The position numbers and the translations under genes were made by a program. The notes beneath the pieces were generated by a model that saw only the letters and a program-made list of their open reading frames with translations, was not told the DNA's origin and ran no database searches. Positions 33,900-42,081 of a DNA stretch of 64,000 nt are shown here, in pieces. This DNA comes from Anaerolineae bacterium (lineage in GTDB: Bacteria; Chloroflexota; Anaerolineae; 4572-78; J111), in contig JAHDWA010000010.1 of assembly GCA_023382535.1 (NCBI GenBank), forward strand, positions 62,001 to 126,000. Direction: 5' to 3'. Numbering within the stretch: position 1 is the first letter of the stretch; each line of letters begins with the position of its first letter.

Positions 33900-34756
33900 T
33901 GAGCCTGCACTTCCTCCAGCCGGAAACCCTGGCCGAAGCCTTAATCTTACTGGGCCGCGACCCTGACGGCAGCAAACTTATCGCCGGGGGCACGGCGGTC
34001 GTCTTGATGCTCCAGCACAAGTTGATCGCGCCGGCGACGTTGATCAGCCTGAGCCGAATACCCAGCCTCAATACTATCCATCTGGCCGACGACGGGCTGC
34101 ATCTCGGCCCGCTGGCCTTGCTGCGCGAGGTAGCCGCTTCCCCGCTCGTCCGGGAACATTATCCGGCCCTGGCCCGCGCCAGTGAGGAGGTCGGCAATGT
34201 GCGCATTCGCAACCAAGCTACCCTCGGCGGGAACCTGGCCGAGGCCGATTACGCCTCCGACCCACCCGCCGTGCTGCTGGCCCTGAATGCCTCCGTCGTC
34301 GCCGCCAATGCCGCCCGCACGCGCACGATCCCTTTATCCGAATTTTTCCTGGGCTTCTACACCACCGCGCTCGAAGCGGATGAAATCATCACCGATGTGC
34401 TGGTGCCCCCTCCGCCTCCTCATCCGCGGATGACTTATCTCAAGTACAAGAGCCGCTCGTCCGAAGACCGGCCCTGCCTGGGCGTTGCCGCCGTCGCTAA
34501 CTTTGCAGACGGCATCTGCACGGACCTGCGGGTAGCGGTTGGGGCGGCGTGCGAAACGCCGCGCCGCTTACCAGAAATTGAGGCGCTGGGGAACGGGCAG
34601 CCTTTGACCGACGACCTGATTGACGAAATTGCCGAGGGTTACGCCAGAGGCATCGAAACGCTGGAGGATTTGCGCGGTTCAGCCTGGTACCGGACGCAGA
34701 TGATCCAGGTCCATGTGCGCCGTGCTTTAAGGGAGGTGCGCGATGGCGGTCGGTAA
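33899..34756 (+). CDS. Molybdenum hydroxylase, FAD-binding medium subunit (CoxM-like)
   Basis: A 285-residue FAD-binding subunit of the xanthine oxidase family. The FAD contacts are LIAGGTAVVLML near residue 40 and ATLGGNLAEADYASDPPAVLLALN around 115. The start is GTG 33899, which shares a base with the preceding TAG; this fits the family start (SLHFLQPETLAEAL). It passes electrons from the 2Fe-2S subunit to its acceptor. It overlaps the large subunit gene by 14 nt. Confidence 0.9.
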   Translation: MSLHFLQPETLAEALILLGRDPDGSKLIAGGTAVVLMLQHKLIAPATLISLSRIPSLNTIHLADDGLHLGPLALLREVAASPLVREHYPALARASEEVGNVRIRNQATLGGNLAEADYASDPPAVLLALNASVVAANAARTRTIPLSEFFLGFYTTALEADEIITDVLVPPPPPHPRMTYLKYKSRSSEDRPCLGVAAVANFADGICTDLRVAVGAACETPRRLPEIEALGNGQPLTDDLIDEIAEGYARGIETLEDLRGSAWYRTQMIQVHVRRALREVRDGGR

Positions 34757-36983
34757 ATCTATACCGGTGTTAGACGCGGTTGAACGGGTCATCGGAACGG
34801 TGCCTTACGCAGCCAATCTGAAGCTGCCCGAGATGCTGGCGGCTAAAGTCCTCCGCAGCCCCCTGCCCCACGCTCAAATTGTTAAGTTGGACGCCACAGC
34901 CGCCGGGGCAATGCCGGGCGTCGTGGCCGTTCTGACCGCCGCCGACTTTGAGCAGCCAGGGGCACCGGTCCTGCACTACGGCCTCAGCATCAAAGACCAG
35001 CCCATCGTCGCCCGTGACCGGGTCCGGTATGTCGGCCAGCCGGTGGCCCTGATCGCCGCCGAAAGCGCCGAGCTGGCCGAAGCGGCGCTCCAGCAGATCG
35101 AGGTTGAGTACAAAGAAGTGCCGGGGGTTTACGACGCCGTCGAGGCTATGCAGCCGGGCGCGCCCACGCTCCATGACGCCTACCCCAACAACCGTTTTAC
35201 CCACGCCAAACTGCGCCGGGGCGACCTGGAGGCCGGCTTCGCCGAGGCCGATGACATTATTGAAGAGACGTTTACCAGCCCGGTGGCGCAGCACGCCTCG
35301 CTGGAACCGCACGTGAGCGCCGCCCAATGGGAAGGTGACCGGCTGACCGTCTGGTCGGCGACCCAGGCCCCCTACACTGTCCGCCAGGCGCTCAGCGAAA
35401 TATTTGGCCTGCCCGCCGGAAATATTCGCCTGATCGTCCCGCCTCTCGGCGGAGCCTATGGGGGCAAAGGGCATATCCGCATCGAGCCAATGGTGGCTGC
35501 CCTGGCCACCAAAACTGGCGGCCGGCCGGTCAAATTGACCCTGAGCCGGGCCGAGGAATTTGTGACCGTCACCAAGCACGCGGCGACGATCACCATCAAA
35601 ACCGGCTTTAAGCGTGACGGCACGCTGACCGCCCGGCAAGTTACCATTTACTGGAACGGCGGGGCCTATGCCGATGTCAGCCCGGTGCTGGTATCGGGCG
35701 GAATGGTGCGCAGTGTTGGGCCGTACCGGATACCGGCGGTGCGGGTCGACTCGTACGGCGTTTACACCAACCTGCCGCCGGCCGGAGCCTTTCGCGGGGC
35801 GATGAGTTCGCAGGGAACATGGGCCTACGAGTCGCATATGGACACGATTGCCCACCGTTTAGGCATGGACCCGCTCGAACTGCGCCTCAAGAATCTGCTG
35901 CACTCCGGCGACCTGTTTGCCACCGGCGAGACGCTCCACGATCTTTATTTTGCCGAATGTCTTGAAGCCGCGGCTAAGGGGGTCGGCTGGGGCGAGGAAC
36001 GGCTGGCTGATGCCGGCCCGGTCAAACACGGGCGCGGACTGGCGGTGATGATGAAGAGCACCTCCCCGACCTCGCGCTCCGAGTGCCGCCTGAGCATAGA
36101 CGATCAGGCCCGGCTTACCCTCTTTACCAGCACGGTGGAGATGGGCCAGGGCGCTCATACGGCCTTAAGCCAGATTGCGGCAGATGCGGTCGGCGTGCCG
36201 GTCGAAGCGGTCCGGCTGACCGGTCCCGATACTGCCGTGACCCCTTTCGACTCAACGACCAGCGCCAGCCGCTCGACAGGTATGATGGGCAGCGCCATTT
36301 TGAACGGCGGCGCGGCATTAAAGCAGAAGTTGACCGAAGCGGCGGCCCCTCTGCTCGAATACAACCCGGAGGAACTGCGGGCCGAGGAGGGGTATGTGTT
36401 TGTGGCCGCCCAGCCCGAACAGCGCCTGGCTTACGCCGAGATTCTGCAGCGGAACCGGCTCAGCACCCTCGAAGCTAGGGGCGAGTTTGCGACCAAAGGC
36501 GGCCTCGACCCGGAGACCGGCCAGGGCCTCTCGACGCCCCACTGGCATCAAGGCGCGGGAGCGTGCGAGGTGGCGGTTGACGCCGAAACCGGCAAAGTAA
36601 CCATCCTGCGGTATCACGGCGCTTCGTTTGCCGGGCGGGTGGTGAATCCCCAACTGGCCCACCTCCAGAACGACGGCAACGTGGTCTTTGGGCTGGGGCC
36701 GGCGTTGTTGGAAGAAGTCATCGCGGACAACGGGCAGATCATAAACACGAACCTGTCGGATTACCAGATTCCGTCGCTCCTCGACATCCCGGTAGAGCTG
36801 GGGAGTACGCTGGTCGAGTCGCCGGAGCACGGGGAGTTTCACGGCATCGGCGAGATGACCCTGCCGCCGGTCGCTCCGGCTATTGCCAACGCTGTCTTTG
36901 ATGCGGTCGGGGTGCGCATCCGCGATCTGCCGCTGACGGCGGAGAAAGTGCTGCGAGCTTTGCTGAATGGGGAAGATGGGTGA
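34743..36983 (+). CDS. Molybdenum hydroxylase, molybdopterin-binding large subunit
   Basis: A 746-residue catalytic subunit of the xanthine oxidase/aldehyde oxidase family. Visible features are the GGAYGGKGHIRIEPM stretch, the substrate-site loop PPAGAFRGAMSSQ and the QGAHTALSQIAADAVG cofactor region, with a late GIGEMTLPP that holds the catalytic Glu. The loop reads GAFRG instead of the AYxCSFR of form I CO dehydrogenase, so it is not a CO dehydrogenase of that class; hydroxylation of an N-heterocycle or an aldehyde is more likely. Partner subunits flank it. Confidence 0.92.
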   Translation: MAVGKSIPVLDAVERVIGTVPYAANLKLPEMLAAKVLRSPLPHAQIVKLDATAAGAMPGVVAVLTAADFEQPGAPVLHYGLSIKDQPIVARDRVRYVGQPVALIAAESAELAEAALQQIEVEYKEVPGVYDAVEAMQPGAPTLHDAYPNNRFTHAKLRRGDLEAGFAEADDIIEETFTSPVAQHASLEPHVSAAQWEGDRLTVWSATQAPYTVRQALSEIFGLPAGNIRLIVPPLGGAYGGKGHIRIEPMVAALATKTGGRPVKLTLSRAEEFVTVTKHAATITIKTGFKRDGTLTARQVTIYWNGGAYADVSPVLVSGGMVRSVGPYRIPAVRVDSYGVYTNLPPAGAFRGAMSSQGTWAYESHMDTIAHRLGMDPLELRLKNLLHSGDLFATGETLHDLYFAECLEAAAKGVGWGEERLADAGPVKHGRGLAVMMKSTSPTSRSECRLSIDDQARLTLFTSTVEMGQGAHTALSQIAADAVGVPVEAVRLTGPDTAVTPFDSTTSASRSTGMMGSAILNGGAALKQKLTEAAAPLLEYNPEELRAEEGYVFVAAQPEQRLAYAEILQRNRLSTLEARGEFATKGGLDPETGQGLSTPHWHQGAGACEVAVDAETGKVTILRYHGASFAGRVVNPQLAHLQNDGNVVFGLGPALLEEVIADNGQIINTNLSDYQIPSLLDIPVELGSTLVESPEHGEFHGIGEMTLPPVAPAIANAVFDAVGVRIRDLPLTAEKVLRALLNGEDG

Positions 36984-36984
36984 A

Positions 36985-37437
36985 ATGGAACTAACTTTGC
37001 GAGTTAATGGACAGACTCACTCTCTCAATGTGTCGCCGGAGCGGACCTTGTTGGACGTGCTGCGGGAAGAACTGGGACTGGCGGGGGCGCGGGAAGGCTG
37101 CGGGGTGGGCATGTGCGGCGCATGTACCGTCCTGATCAACAATCAACCGATCAGCAGTTGCCTGCTGCTGGCCGTGCAGGCGCAAGAGACAGAAGTTACC
37201 ACCATCGAGGGCCTGGCCTCGCCGGAGGGACTGCACCCGGTGCAGCAGGCGTTTATTGACCACGCCGCGTTCCAGTGCGCTTACTGCACGCCGGGGTTTA
37301 TCCTGGCGGCGGTCGCCTTGCTCAAGCAGCAGTCGCAGCCTGATGAGGAGACCATCCGGGCCTATTTGGCGGGGAATCTGTGCCGCTGCGGCAGCTATAA
37401 CAATATTGTCCAGGCGATGAAGGAAAGCATGGTATAA
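36985..37437 (+). CDS. Molybdenum hydroxylase, 2Fe-2S small subunit (CoxS-like)
   Basis: A 150-residue iron-sulfur subunit. The plant-ferredoxin-type cluster is seen in GCGVGMCGACTVL and a later Cys (SSCLLLA), and the C-terminal helical cluster in FQCAYCTPGFI and LCRCGSYNNI. It completes the three-subunit enzyme with 33899 and 34743. Three in-frame ATGs (36967, 36976, 36985) are possible; the last fits the family start MELTLRVNGQ. Gene order here is FAD, Mo, Fe-S. Confidence 0.92.
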   Translation: MELTLRVNGQTHSLNVSPERTLLDVLREELGLAGAREGCGVGMCGACTVLINNQPISSCLLLAVQAQETEVTTIEGLASPEGLHPVQQAFIDHAAFQCAYCTPGFILAAVALLKQQSQPDEETIRAYLAGNLCRCGSYNNIVQAMKESMV

Positions 37438-37476
37438 GCCCAATAAGGAGTTGGAACGATAGAGGAGGTTAACTGC

Positions 37477-38148
37477 CTAAAAACTTGATTGGCCCCGATT
37501 GAGGACGACCCAGACGGCTCGAACCGGGCTGGTCCCGGTATTTACCATCCGGTGCGGGATGGTCGAGTCCAGGGTAATGCTGTCACCCGGGTGGAGGACA
37601 TACCGCTCAAAGCCGAGTTCTAAGGTGAGTTCACCTTCAAGAATCAAACCGAATTCGCGGCCGCTGTGGCGGGACATCTTGGCCCCCGAACTGGCTGCAA
37701 CTTCATAACAAATCTCCATGAACTCGACGTTTTCTTCCGGGCCGGGGGTGAGGCGTTCCCAGGTGACGCCGCCCATCAGTTCGATTCTGGCCCGGCCGCT
37801 GCGGCAGACCACCGGCCCATGGGAGCGCTGCGGCTGGTCTTGAAACAAATCGCTGCTTTCGATGAGGCCCTCCGTCTGCATGGCCCGGACAGCACTGGGC
37901 GTCATCTGGCTGGTTTCAAGCACCTCGTCGGCAGCTTCAATGCCATCCTGGCCATCCGGGAAAAAGTAGTTCGTCGGCAAGGAGAGAGCTGCCGCAATAC
38001 TGTAAATTGACCGGACCGAGGGATTTGCTTTGCCGTTTTCAATTTGACTCAACAGGCTGGCGCTGACTTCCGCTTTTTCGGCCAGTTCCCGCAGGCTCAT
38101 ATTCTGTTGCAAGCGGGCTGTCCGCAGTTTTTCGCCGATATGAAGCAT
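37477..38148 (-). CDS. XRE-family transcriptional regulator with C-terminal cupin domain
   Basis: The only clear minus-strand gene of the window: a 223-residue regulator. Residues about 5-60 are an XRE helix-turn-helix (LRTARLQQNMSLRELAEKAE, then VSASLLSQIENGKANPSVR). The cupin domain lies at about 145-215 (SRHSGREFGLILEGELTLE and PHRMVNTG). Such proteins repress catabolic operons and respond to a small ligand. It has a strong ribosome site (GGAGGG) and is divergent from the second E1 operon with 334 nt between the starts, so this operon is its probable target. Confidence 0.92.
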   Translation of the reverse strand: MLHIGEKLRTARLQQNMSLRELAEKAEVSASLLSQIENGKANPSVRSIYSIAAALSLPTNYFFPDGQDGIEAADEVLETSQMTPSAVRAMQTEGLIESSDLFQDQPQRSHGPVVCRSGRARIELMGGVTWERLTPGPEENVEFMEICYEVAASSGAKMSRHSGREFGLILEGELTLELGFERYVLHPGDSITLDSTIPHRMVNTGTSPVRAVWVVLNRGQSSF

Positions 38149-38289
38149 GTCTTAATCCCTCCGCCGACAGTCTTGAGTGATAGCAGTTGCCTTTTATTCT
38201 GGACTGTGCAGACCATTATACGTTAACTCTATTTTATTGGCAATCATTTCCATCAAAATTTAATGTGATTAAACAATTTGTGCTTTTTG

Positions 38290-38304
38290 GAACAAGACTT
38301 GTTC
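38290..38304. promoter_or_regulatory. Candidate operator palindrome GAACAAGACTTGTTC
   Basis: A perfect 7+1+7 palindrome placed 8 nt before the -35 box. Its size and its position between an XRE gene and its probable target operon suggest the regulator binding site. TGTTC half-sites recur at 38342. Confidence 0.55.
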
Positions 38305-38312
38305 AATTTAAT

Positions 38313-38340
38313 TTGACAAACTAAACAATTGGGATAAAAT
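38313..38340 (+). promoter_or_regulatory. Sigma70-type promoter of the second E1 operon
   Basis: Consensus TTGACA (38313-38318), a 16-nt spacer and TAAAAT (38335-38340). It points towards the E1 alpha/beta genes and is surrounded by repeated TAAACAATT and TGTTCAAT motifs. Confidence 0.7.
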
Positions 38341-38482
38341 CTGTTCAATCGAGCTTAAGTCCGAGCTGCAAACTTAAATTCCACTATACACAATTTCATC
38401 TTCTTGTCCTCCCTGAATGGATCAGGCAATCCGTAAAACTCTGGCAGACCTCAACCGATTTTTATGTTGAAGGAGATTGGTT

Positions 38483-39481
38483 ATGCTGGCAGCGCAGTTA
38501 GAAACCTTAGATTATAAGGCCGTTGACCGCGAGCAGTGGCTGCACATGTACCAGCAGATGCTCAAAATTCGTGTCTTTGAAGAACACGTCAATGACTTAT
38601 ACACCTCGGCCAAAATGCCCGGCCTGGCCCATCTCTATATCGGCGAAGAAGCAGTCGCCGTCGGCGTCTGCGAAGCCCTGCGCAAAGACGACTACATCAC
38701 CAGCACCCACCGTGGCCACGGCCACTGCCTGGCTAAAGGCGCGACCATGGACCGTATGTTTGCCGAACTGCTCGGCAAGGAGCCGGGCTACTGCCGGGGC
38801 AAGGGCGGTTCGATGCACATCGCCGACCAGGAAACCGGCAATCTGGGGGCTAACGCCATCGTCGGCGGCAGCGCCGGCATTGCCACCGGGGCAGGCATGT
38901 CCATCAAAATGCGCGGCAGCGATCAGGTCGCCGTCTGCTTTTTTGGCGAGGGAGCGCTGGGCCAGGGCTTGCTGTACGAGGTGATGAACATGGCCCAGTT
39001 GTGGCAGTTGCCGGTCATCTACGTGTGCGAAAACAACCTGTATAACGAGTACACCCACCATTCTGAATCCACCGCCGGCAGTATGAAAGCCAGGGCCGAG
39101 GCGTTCGGGATGTACACGGAAGAGATTGACGGTCAGGATGCCCGTCTGGTCTACTTGACCGCCCTGCGGCTGGTGGAGCGTGCCCGGCGGGGTGAAGGTC
39201 CGGCCTTTTTATTAGGCCACACCTATCGCTACCACGGCCACCACGTCGGCGACATCAACCGGGCCTACTATCGCTCCAAAGAAGAAGAGCAGCTCTGGAA
39301 AACCGAGCGTGACCCGCTGCAAATTCTGGCCGGCTGGCTAACTCAGGAGGGGATCGCCGACGCGGGTATCTTCGAGGGCATTGAAAGGGATGTCCGGGCC
39401 GAGGCGGAAACGGCCGTTCAGTTTGCGCTCAACGCCCCCTATCCGGCCCCGGAGGAGGTGACGAAGCATGTTTACGTCTAA
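38483..39481 (+). CDS. ThDP-dependent dehydrogenase E1 component, alpha subunit (copy 2)
   Basis: A 332-residue E1 alpha subunit, identical to copy 1 over residues encoded by 38510-39315, including GEGALGQGLLYE and the RGHGH segment. It differs only in the first nine codons and in the last 55, where the DNA has diverged fully. ATG 38483 has AAGGAG 7 nt upstream. The gene overlaps E1 beta by 14 nt. It forms a dehydrogenase core with 39468 and probably with the E2 at 42082. Confidence 0.92.
   Translation: MLAAQLETLDYKAVDREQWLHMYQQMLKIRVFEEHVNDLYTSAKMPGLAHLYIGEEAVAVGVCEALRKDDYITSTHRGHGHCLAKGATMDRMFAELLGKEPGYCRGKGGSMHIADQETGNLGANAIVGGSAGIATGAGMSIKMRGSDQVAVCFFGEGALGQGLLYEVMNMAQLWQLPVIYVCENNLYNEYTHHSESTAGSMKARAEAFGMYTEEIDGQDARLVYLTALRLVERARRGEGPAFLLGHTYRYHGHHVGDINRAYYRSKEEEQLWKTERDPLQILAGWLTQEGIADAGIFEGIERDVRAEAETAVQFALNAPYPAPEEVTKHVYV
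38510..39315 (+). repeat. 806-bp identical tract, copy 2 (E1 alpha)
   Basis: Identical by my reading to 16234-17039. The tract begins just after the start region and stops abruptly at GTGACCC, after which the two genes differ at most third positions and many residues. Confidence 0.9.
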
Positions 39482-40499
39482 CGGCAAGGATTACTATCCT
39501 CACAATATCCCGGCCAACGGCCGAGAGTTAACCTACGGCGAGGCAGTCAAAGAAGCGCTGGCCGAGGAAATGCGCCGTGACTCGCGCGTCTTCATGCTGG
39601 GTGAGGACATCGCCGAGGCCGGTACAACGTTTAAGGTACTGGTTGGGCTGGTGGACGAGTTTGGCCCGCAGCGCATCATTGATTCGCCCATTTCCGAGGC
39701 CGGGATTACCGGCCTGGGTGTCGGCGCCGCTATGACCGGCATGCGCCCGGTGATTGACATCATGTTTGGCGATTTTACTACTCTGACCATGGACCAGATG
39801 GTCAACCAGGCCGCCAAAATCCACTACATGTCCGGCGGTAAGCTCCAGGTGCCAATGGTCTTGCGGACCACGATGGGCGCCGGGCGGCGGTCGGCGGCGC
39901 AGCACTCCCAATCGCTGCATGCCTGGCTCAGCCACATCCCCGGCCTGAAGGTAGCCGTCCCCGCCACGCCCTACGACGCCAAAGGCCTGATGAAAACGGC
40001 CATTCGCGACGATAACCCGGTAGCGATTTTTGAAGATAAGATGATGTACCGGACCAAAGGGCCGGTCCCCGCCGAGGAGTACACCCTGCCTTTCGGCGTG
40101 GCCGACATCAAGCGGGCCGGCGAAGACATCACCCTGGTGGCGACCAGCAGCATGGTCTATGTTGCCCTGGAAGCGGCGGAGATGCTGGCCGAGATCGGCA
40201 TCAGCGCCGAGGTGGTTGACCCGCGCACGACGGTGCCGCTCGACAAGCAAACCCTGATCGAGTCGGCCAAAAAGACCAGCCGGGCCATCGTGGTGGACGA
40301 GGGCTATCACAGCTACGGTGTCACCGCCGAAATTGCCGCGACGATTGCCGACGGCGCTTTCTATTACCTGGATGCGCCGGTCAAACGGATGGGCGCGATG
40401 GATGTGCCCATCCCCTTCTCCCCGGCCCTGGAAGATCTGACCATCCCCACCGCCGCACAGGTAGTTGAGATGGCGAAGACGGTCTGCGGGAAGGCGTAA
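39468..40499 (+). CDS. ThDP-dependent dehydrogenase E1 component, beta subunit (copy 2)
   Basis: A 343-residue E1 beta with YGEAVKEALAEEMRRDSRV, GEDIAEAGTTFK, IDSPISEAGITG and VVDPRTTVPLDKQTL. The N-terminus is about 10 residues longer than in the copy at 17192. Protein similarity to that copy is high but codons have diverged throughout, in contrast to the alpha genes. Confidence 0.92.
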   Translation: MFTSNGKDYYPHNIPANGRELTYGEAVKEALAEEMRRDSRVFMLGEDIAEAGTTFKVLVGLVDEFGPQRIIDSPISEAGITGLGVGAAMTGMRPVIDIMFGDFTTLTMDQMVNQAAKIHYMSGGKLQVPMVLRTTMGAGRRSAAQHSQSLHAWLSHIPGLKVAVPATPYDAKGLMKTAIRDDNPVAIFEDKMMYRTKGPVPAEEYTLPFGVADIKRAGEDITLVATSSMVYVALEAAEMLAEIGISAEVVDPRTTVPLDKQTLIESAKKTSRAIVVDEGYHSYGVTAEIAATIADGAFYYLDAPVKRMGAMDVPIPFSPALEDLTIPTAAQVVEMAKTVCGKA

Positions 40500-40502
40500 A
40501 AT

Positions 40503-40550
40503 GTGAAACGTAATGACCTAAATTGAAACCCTTCACGCATCACGTTTCAC
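40503..40550. repeat. Inverted repeat GTGAAACGT/ACGTTTCAC
   Basis: Perfect 9-bp arms 30 nt apart, just after the E1 beta stop. It belongs with the other short AT-rich palindromes in spacers of this window and is not followed by a T-run. Confidence 0.45.
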
Positions 40551-40598
40551 GTATCAGTCTAATCATAATTCTTTAAAACTAAGCCAAAGGAGGTTGTC

Positions 40599-41990
40599 AT
40601 GGCATTACGAACAAACGGCTTGATGGGTGTTGATTGGGAAGAGCGGGTTAACTTTGAAAGGCTGCGTACGGAGCGGCTGGCCCGAATCAAGAAAATTTTG
40701 AAAGATTCGGAGATGGGCGCGCTGCTCTGCTTCGATATGAACAATGTCCGTTACATTACGGCGACCCATATCGGGACGTGGGCGATGGATAAAGTCGCCC
40801 GCTTCTGCTTGCTGCCTCAAGACGACGAGCCGATCAACTGGGATTTTGGCTCGGCGGCCCGGCATCACCAATTGTACTGCCCCTGGCTGGGTGAGCGTTC
40901 GCGGGCGGGGATTTCGACGCTGCGCGGGGCGATGGCGCCGGAGGCGGGCCGGGCCGAAGATGTAGCCCGCAAAATCCGGATCGAACTGGAAGAGCGGGGC
41001 CTGCTCAACGAACCGTTGGGCGTGGATGTGGTCGAACTGCCGATTCTGTTCGCCCTGCAAAAAGAAGGCATCAAGGTCGTGGACGGCCAGCAGTTAATGC
41101 AGCAGGCCCGCATTATCAAAACGCAGGACGAGATTACTTTGCTTAATACCGCCTGTATGATGGTTGATGCCGCCTACGACGAGCTTTACCGGGCGATGAA
41201 ACCGGGCATCCGCGAAAATGAATGTGTCGGCCTGGCCAGCAAGGTCCTCTACGACATGGGTTCGGAGCATGTCGAAGGGATCAATGCTATCTCCGGCGAG
41301 CGCTGCAGCCCTCACCCCCACGTCTTCAGCGATCGCTATCTGCGCCCCGGCGACCCGGCCTACTTCGACATCCTGCACAGCTACATGGGCTACCGGACCT
41401 GCTACTACCGCACCTTTGCCGTCGGCAGCGCCTCGCCGGCCCTGGTAGACGCTTACAAGCGCTGCCGCTACTACCTGGACGCGGCTATTGACGCGATCAA
41501 GCCGGGTGTGACCACCGCCGATGTGGCCAAACTCTGGCCCAAAGCGCAGGAATTTGGCTTTCCGAATGAAGAGGCTTGTTTTGCCTTGCAATACGGGCAC
41601 GGTGTGGGCCTGTCCATTTGGGAGAAACCGGTCTTCAGCCGCCTGGTGTCGCTGGATCATCCTGAGGTCATTCAGGAAGGCATGGTCTTTGCCCTGGAGA
41701 CCTTCTGGCCGGCTTCCGACGGCTGGTCGGCAGCCCGCATCGAGGAGCAGTTGGTTGTTACCAAAGACGGCTGCGAAGTGATTACCCGCTTTCCGGCAGA
41801 AGAGCTACTGATTGCCGGCGTGCGCTACTACACCGCAACCGGCCCCTTGTCCCCCACCCGCGAAATCGAGAACCACAAGAACATCCAGTACGGCAGCGGC
41901 GACCAGCCCTGGGAGGATGTGACCTATACCGGCGGCAACCATCGGGATGCAGTCGTCGCCAGCGCCAAGAGCGAAGCAGTTGTAGTGTAA
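40599..41990 (+). CDS. M24-fold protein resembling DMSP lyase DddP/creatinase group
   Basis: A 463-residue protein with a creatinase-like N-domain and a pita-bread C-domain. The His motif (QYGHGVGLSIW) and both late Glu positions (FALETFW and ARIEEQLV) are kept, and one Asp is present (AYFDILHSYMGY). The second canonical Asp is replaced (RTCYYRTFAVG). This is the pattern of DddP-like proteins with altered metal ligands, so a lyase or hydrolase other than a peptidase is possible. It lies between E1 beta and E2, which is unusual and implies that it feeds the same pathway. The ribosome site is AAAGGAGG. Confidence 0.82.
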   Translation: MALRTNGLMGVDWEERVNFERLRTERLARIKKILKDSEMGALLCFDMNNVRYITATHIGTWAMDKVARFCLLPQDDEPINWDFGSAARHHQLYCPWLGERSRAGISTLRGAMAPEAGRAEDVARKIRIELEERGLLNEPLGVDVVELPILFALQKEGIKVVDGQQLMQQARIIKTQDEITLLNTACMMVDAAYDELYRAMKPGIRENECVGLASKVLYDMGSEHVEGINAISGERCSPHPHVFSDRYLRPGDPAYFDILHSYMGYRTCYYRTFAVGSASPALVDAYKRCRYYLDAAIDAIKPGVTTADVAKLWPKAQEFGFPNEEACFALQYGHGVGLSIWEKPVFSRLVSLDHPEVIQEGMVFALETFWPASDGWSAARIEEQLVVTKDGCEVITRFPAEELLIAGVRYYTATGPLSPTREIENHKNIQYGSGDQPWEDVTYTGGNHRDAVVASAKSEAVVV

Positions 41991-41992
41991 GA

Positions 41993-42064
41993 GATTTACG
42001 ATTTACGATTGACGATTTACGAAGAACAATTTAATCGTAAATCTAAAATCCAAAATCGTAAATG
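41993..42064. repeat. ATTTACGATT palindromic repeat region
   Basis: GATTTACGATTTACGATTG followed by GACGATTTACG and, after 13 nt, by the complementary ATCGTAAATC ... AAATCGTAAAT. The element fills the spacer between the M24 and E2 genes and shares its second half with 28535-28567. Confidence 0.65.
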
Positions 42065-42081
42065 GGCAAGGGAGGCACAGA

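Larger units (their letters stand above)
38149..38482. promoter_or_regulatory. AT-rich divergent control region
   Basis: This 334-nt gene-free stretch is clearly richer in A and T than its surroundings. It holds a strong plus-strand promoter (38313-38340), a 15-bp palindrome (38290-38304) and two pairs of direct repeats: TAAACAATT at 38270-38278 and 38322-38330, and TGTTCAAT at 38300-38307 and 38342-38349. The repeats flank and overlap the promoter. The ribosome site AAGGAG for the E1 alpha gene ends the region. Confidence 0.7.

Noticed and set aside
34770..35855. 361-codon open frame on the minus strand
   Set aside because: Antisense to the Mo-hydroxylase large subunit; composition is that of a shadow frame.
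33417..37437. Carbon monoxide dehydrogenase (coxMSL)
   Set aside because: The large-subunit loop lacks the AYxCSFR motif of form I enzymes, and gene order and context differ.
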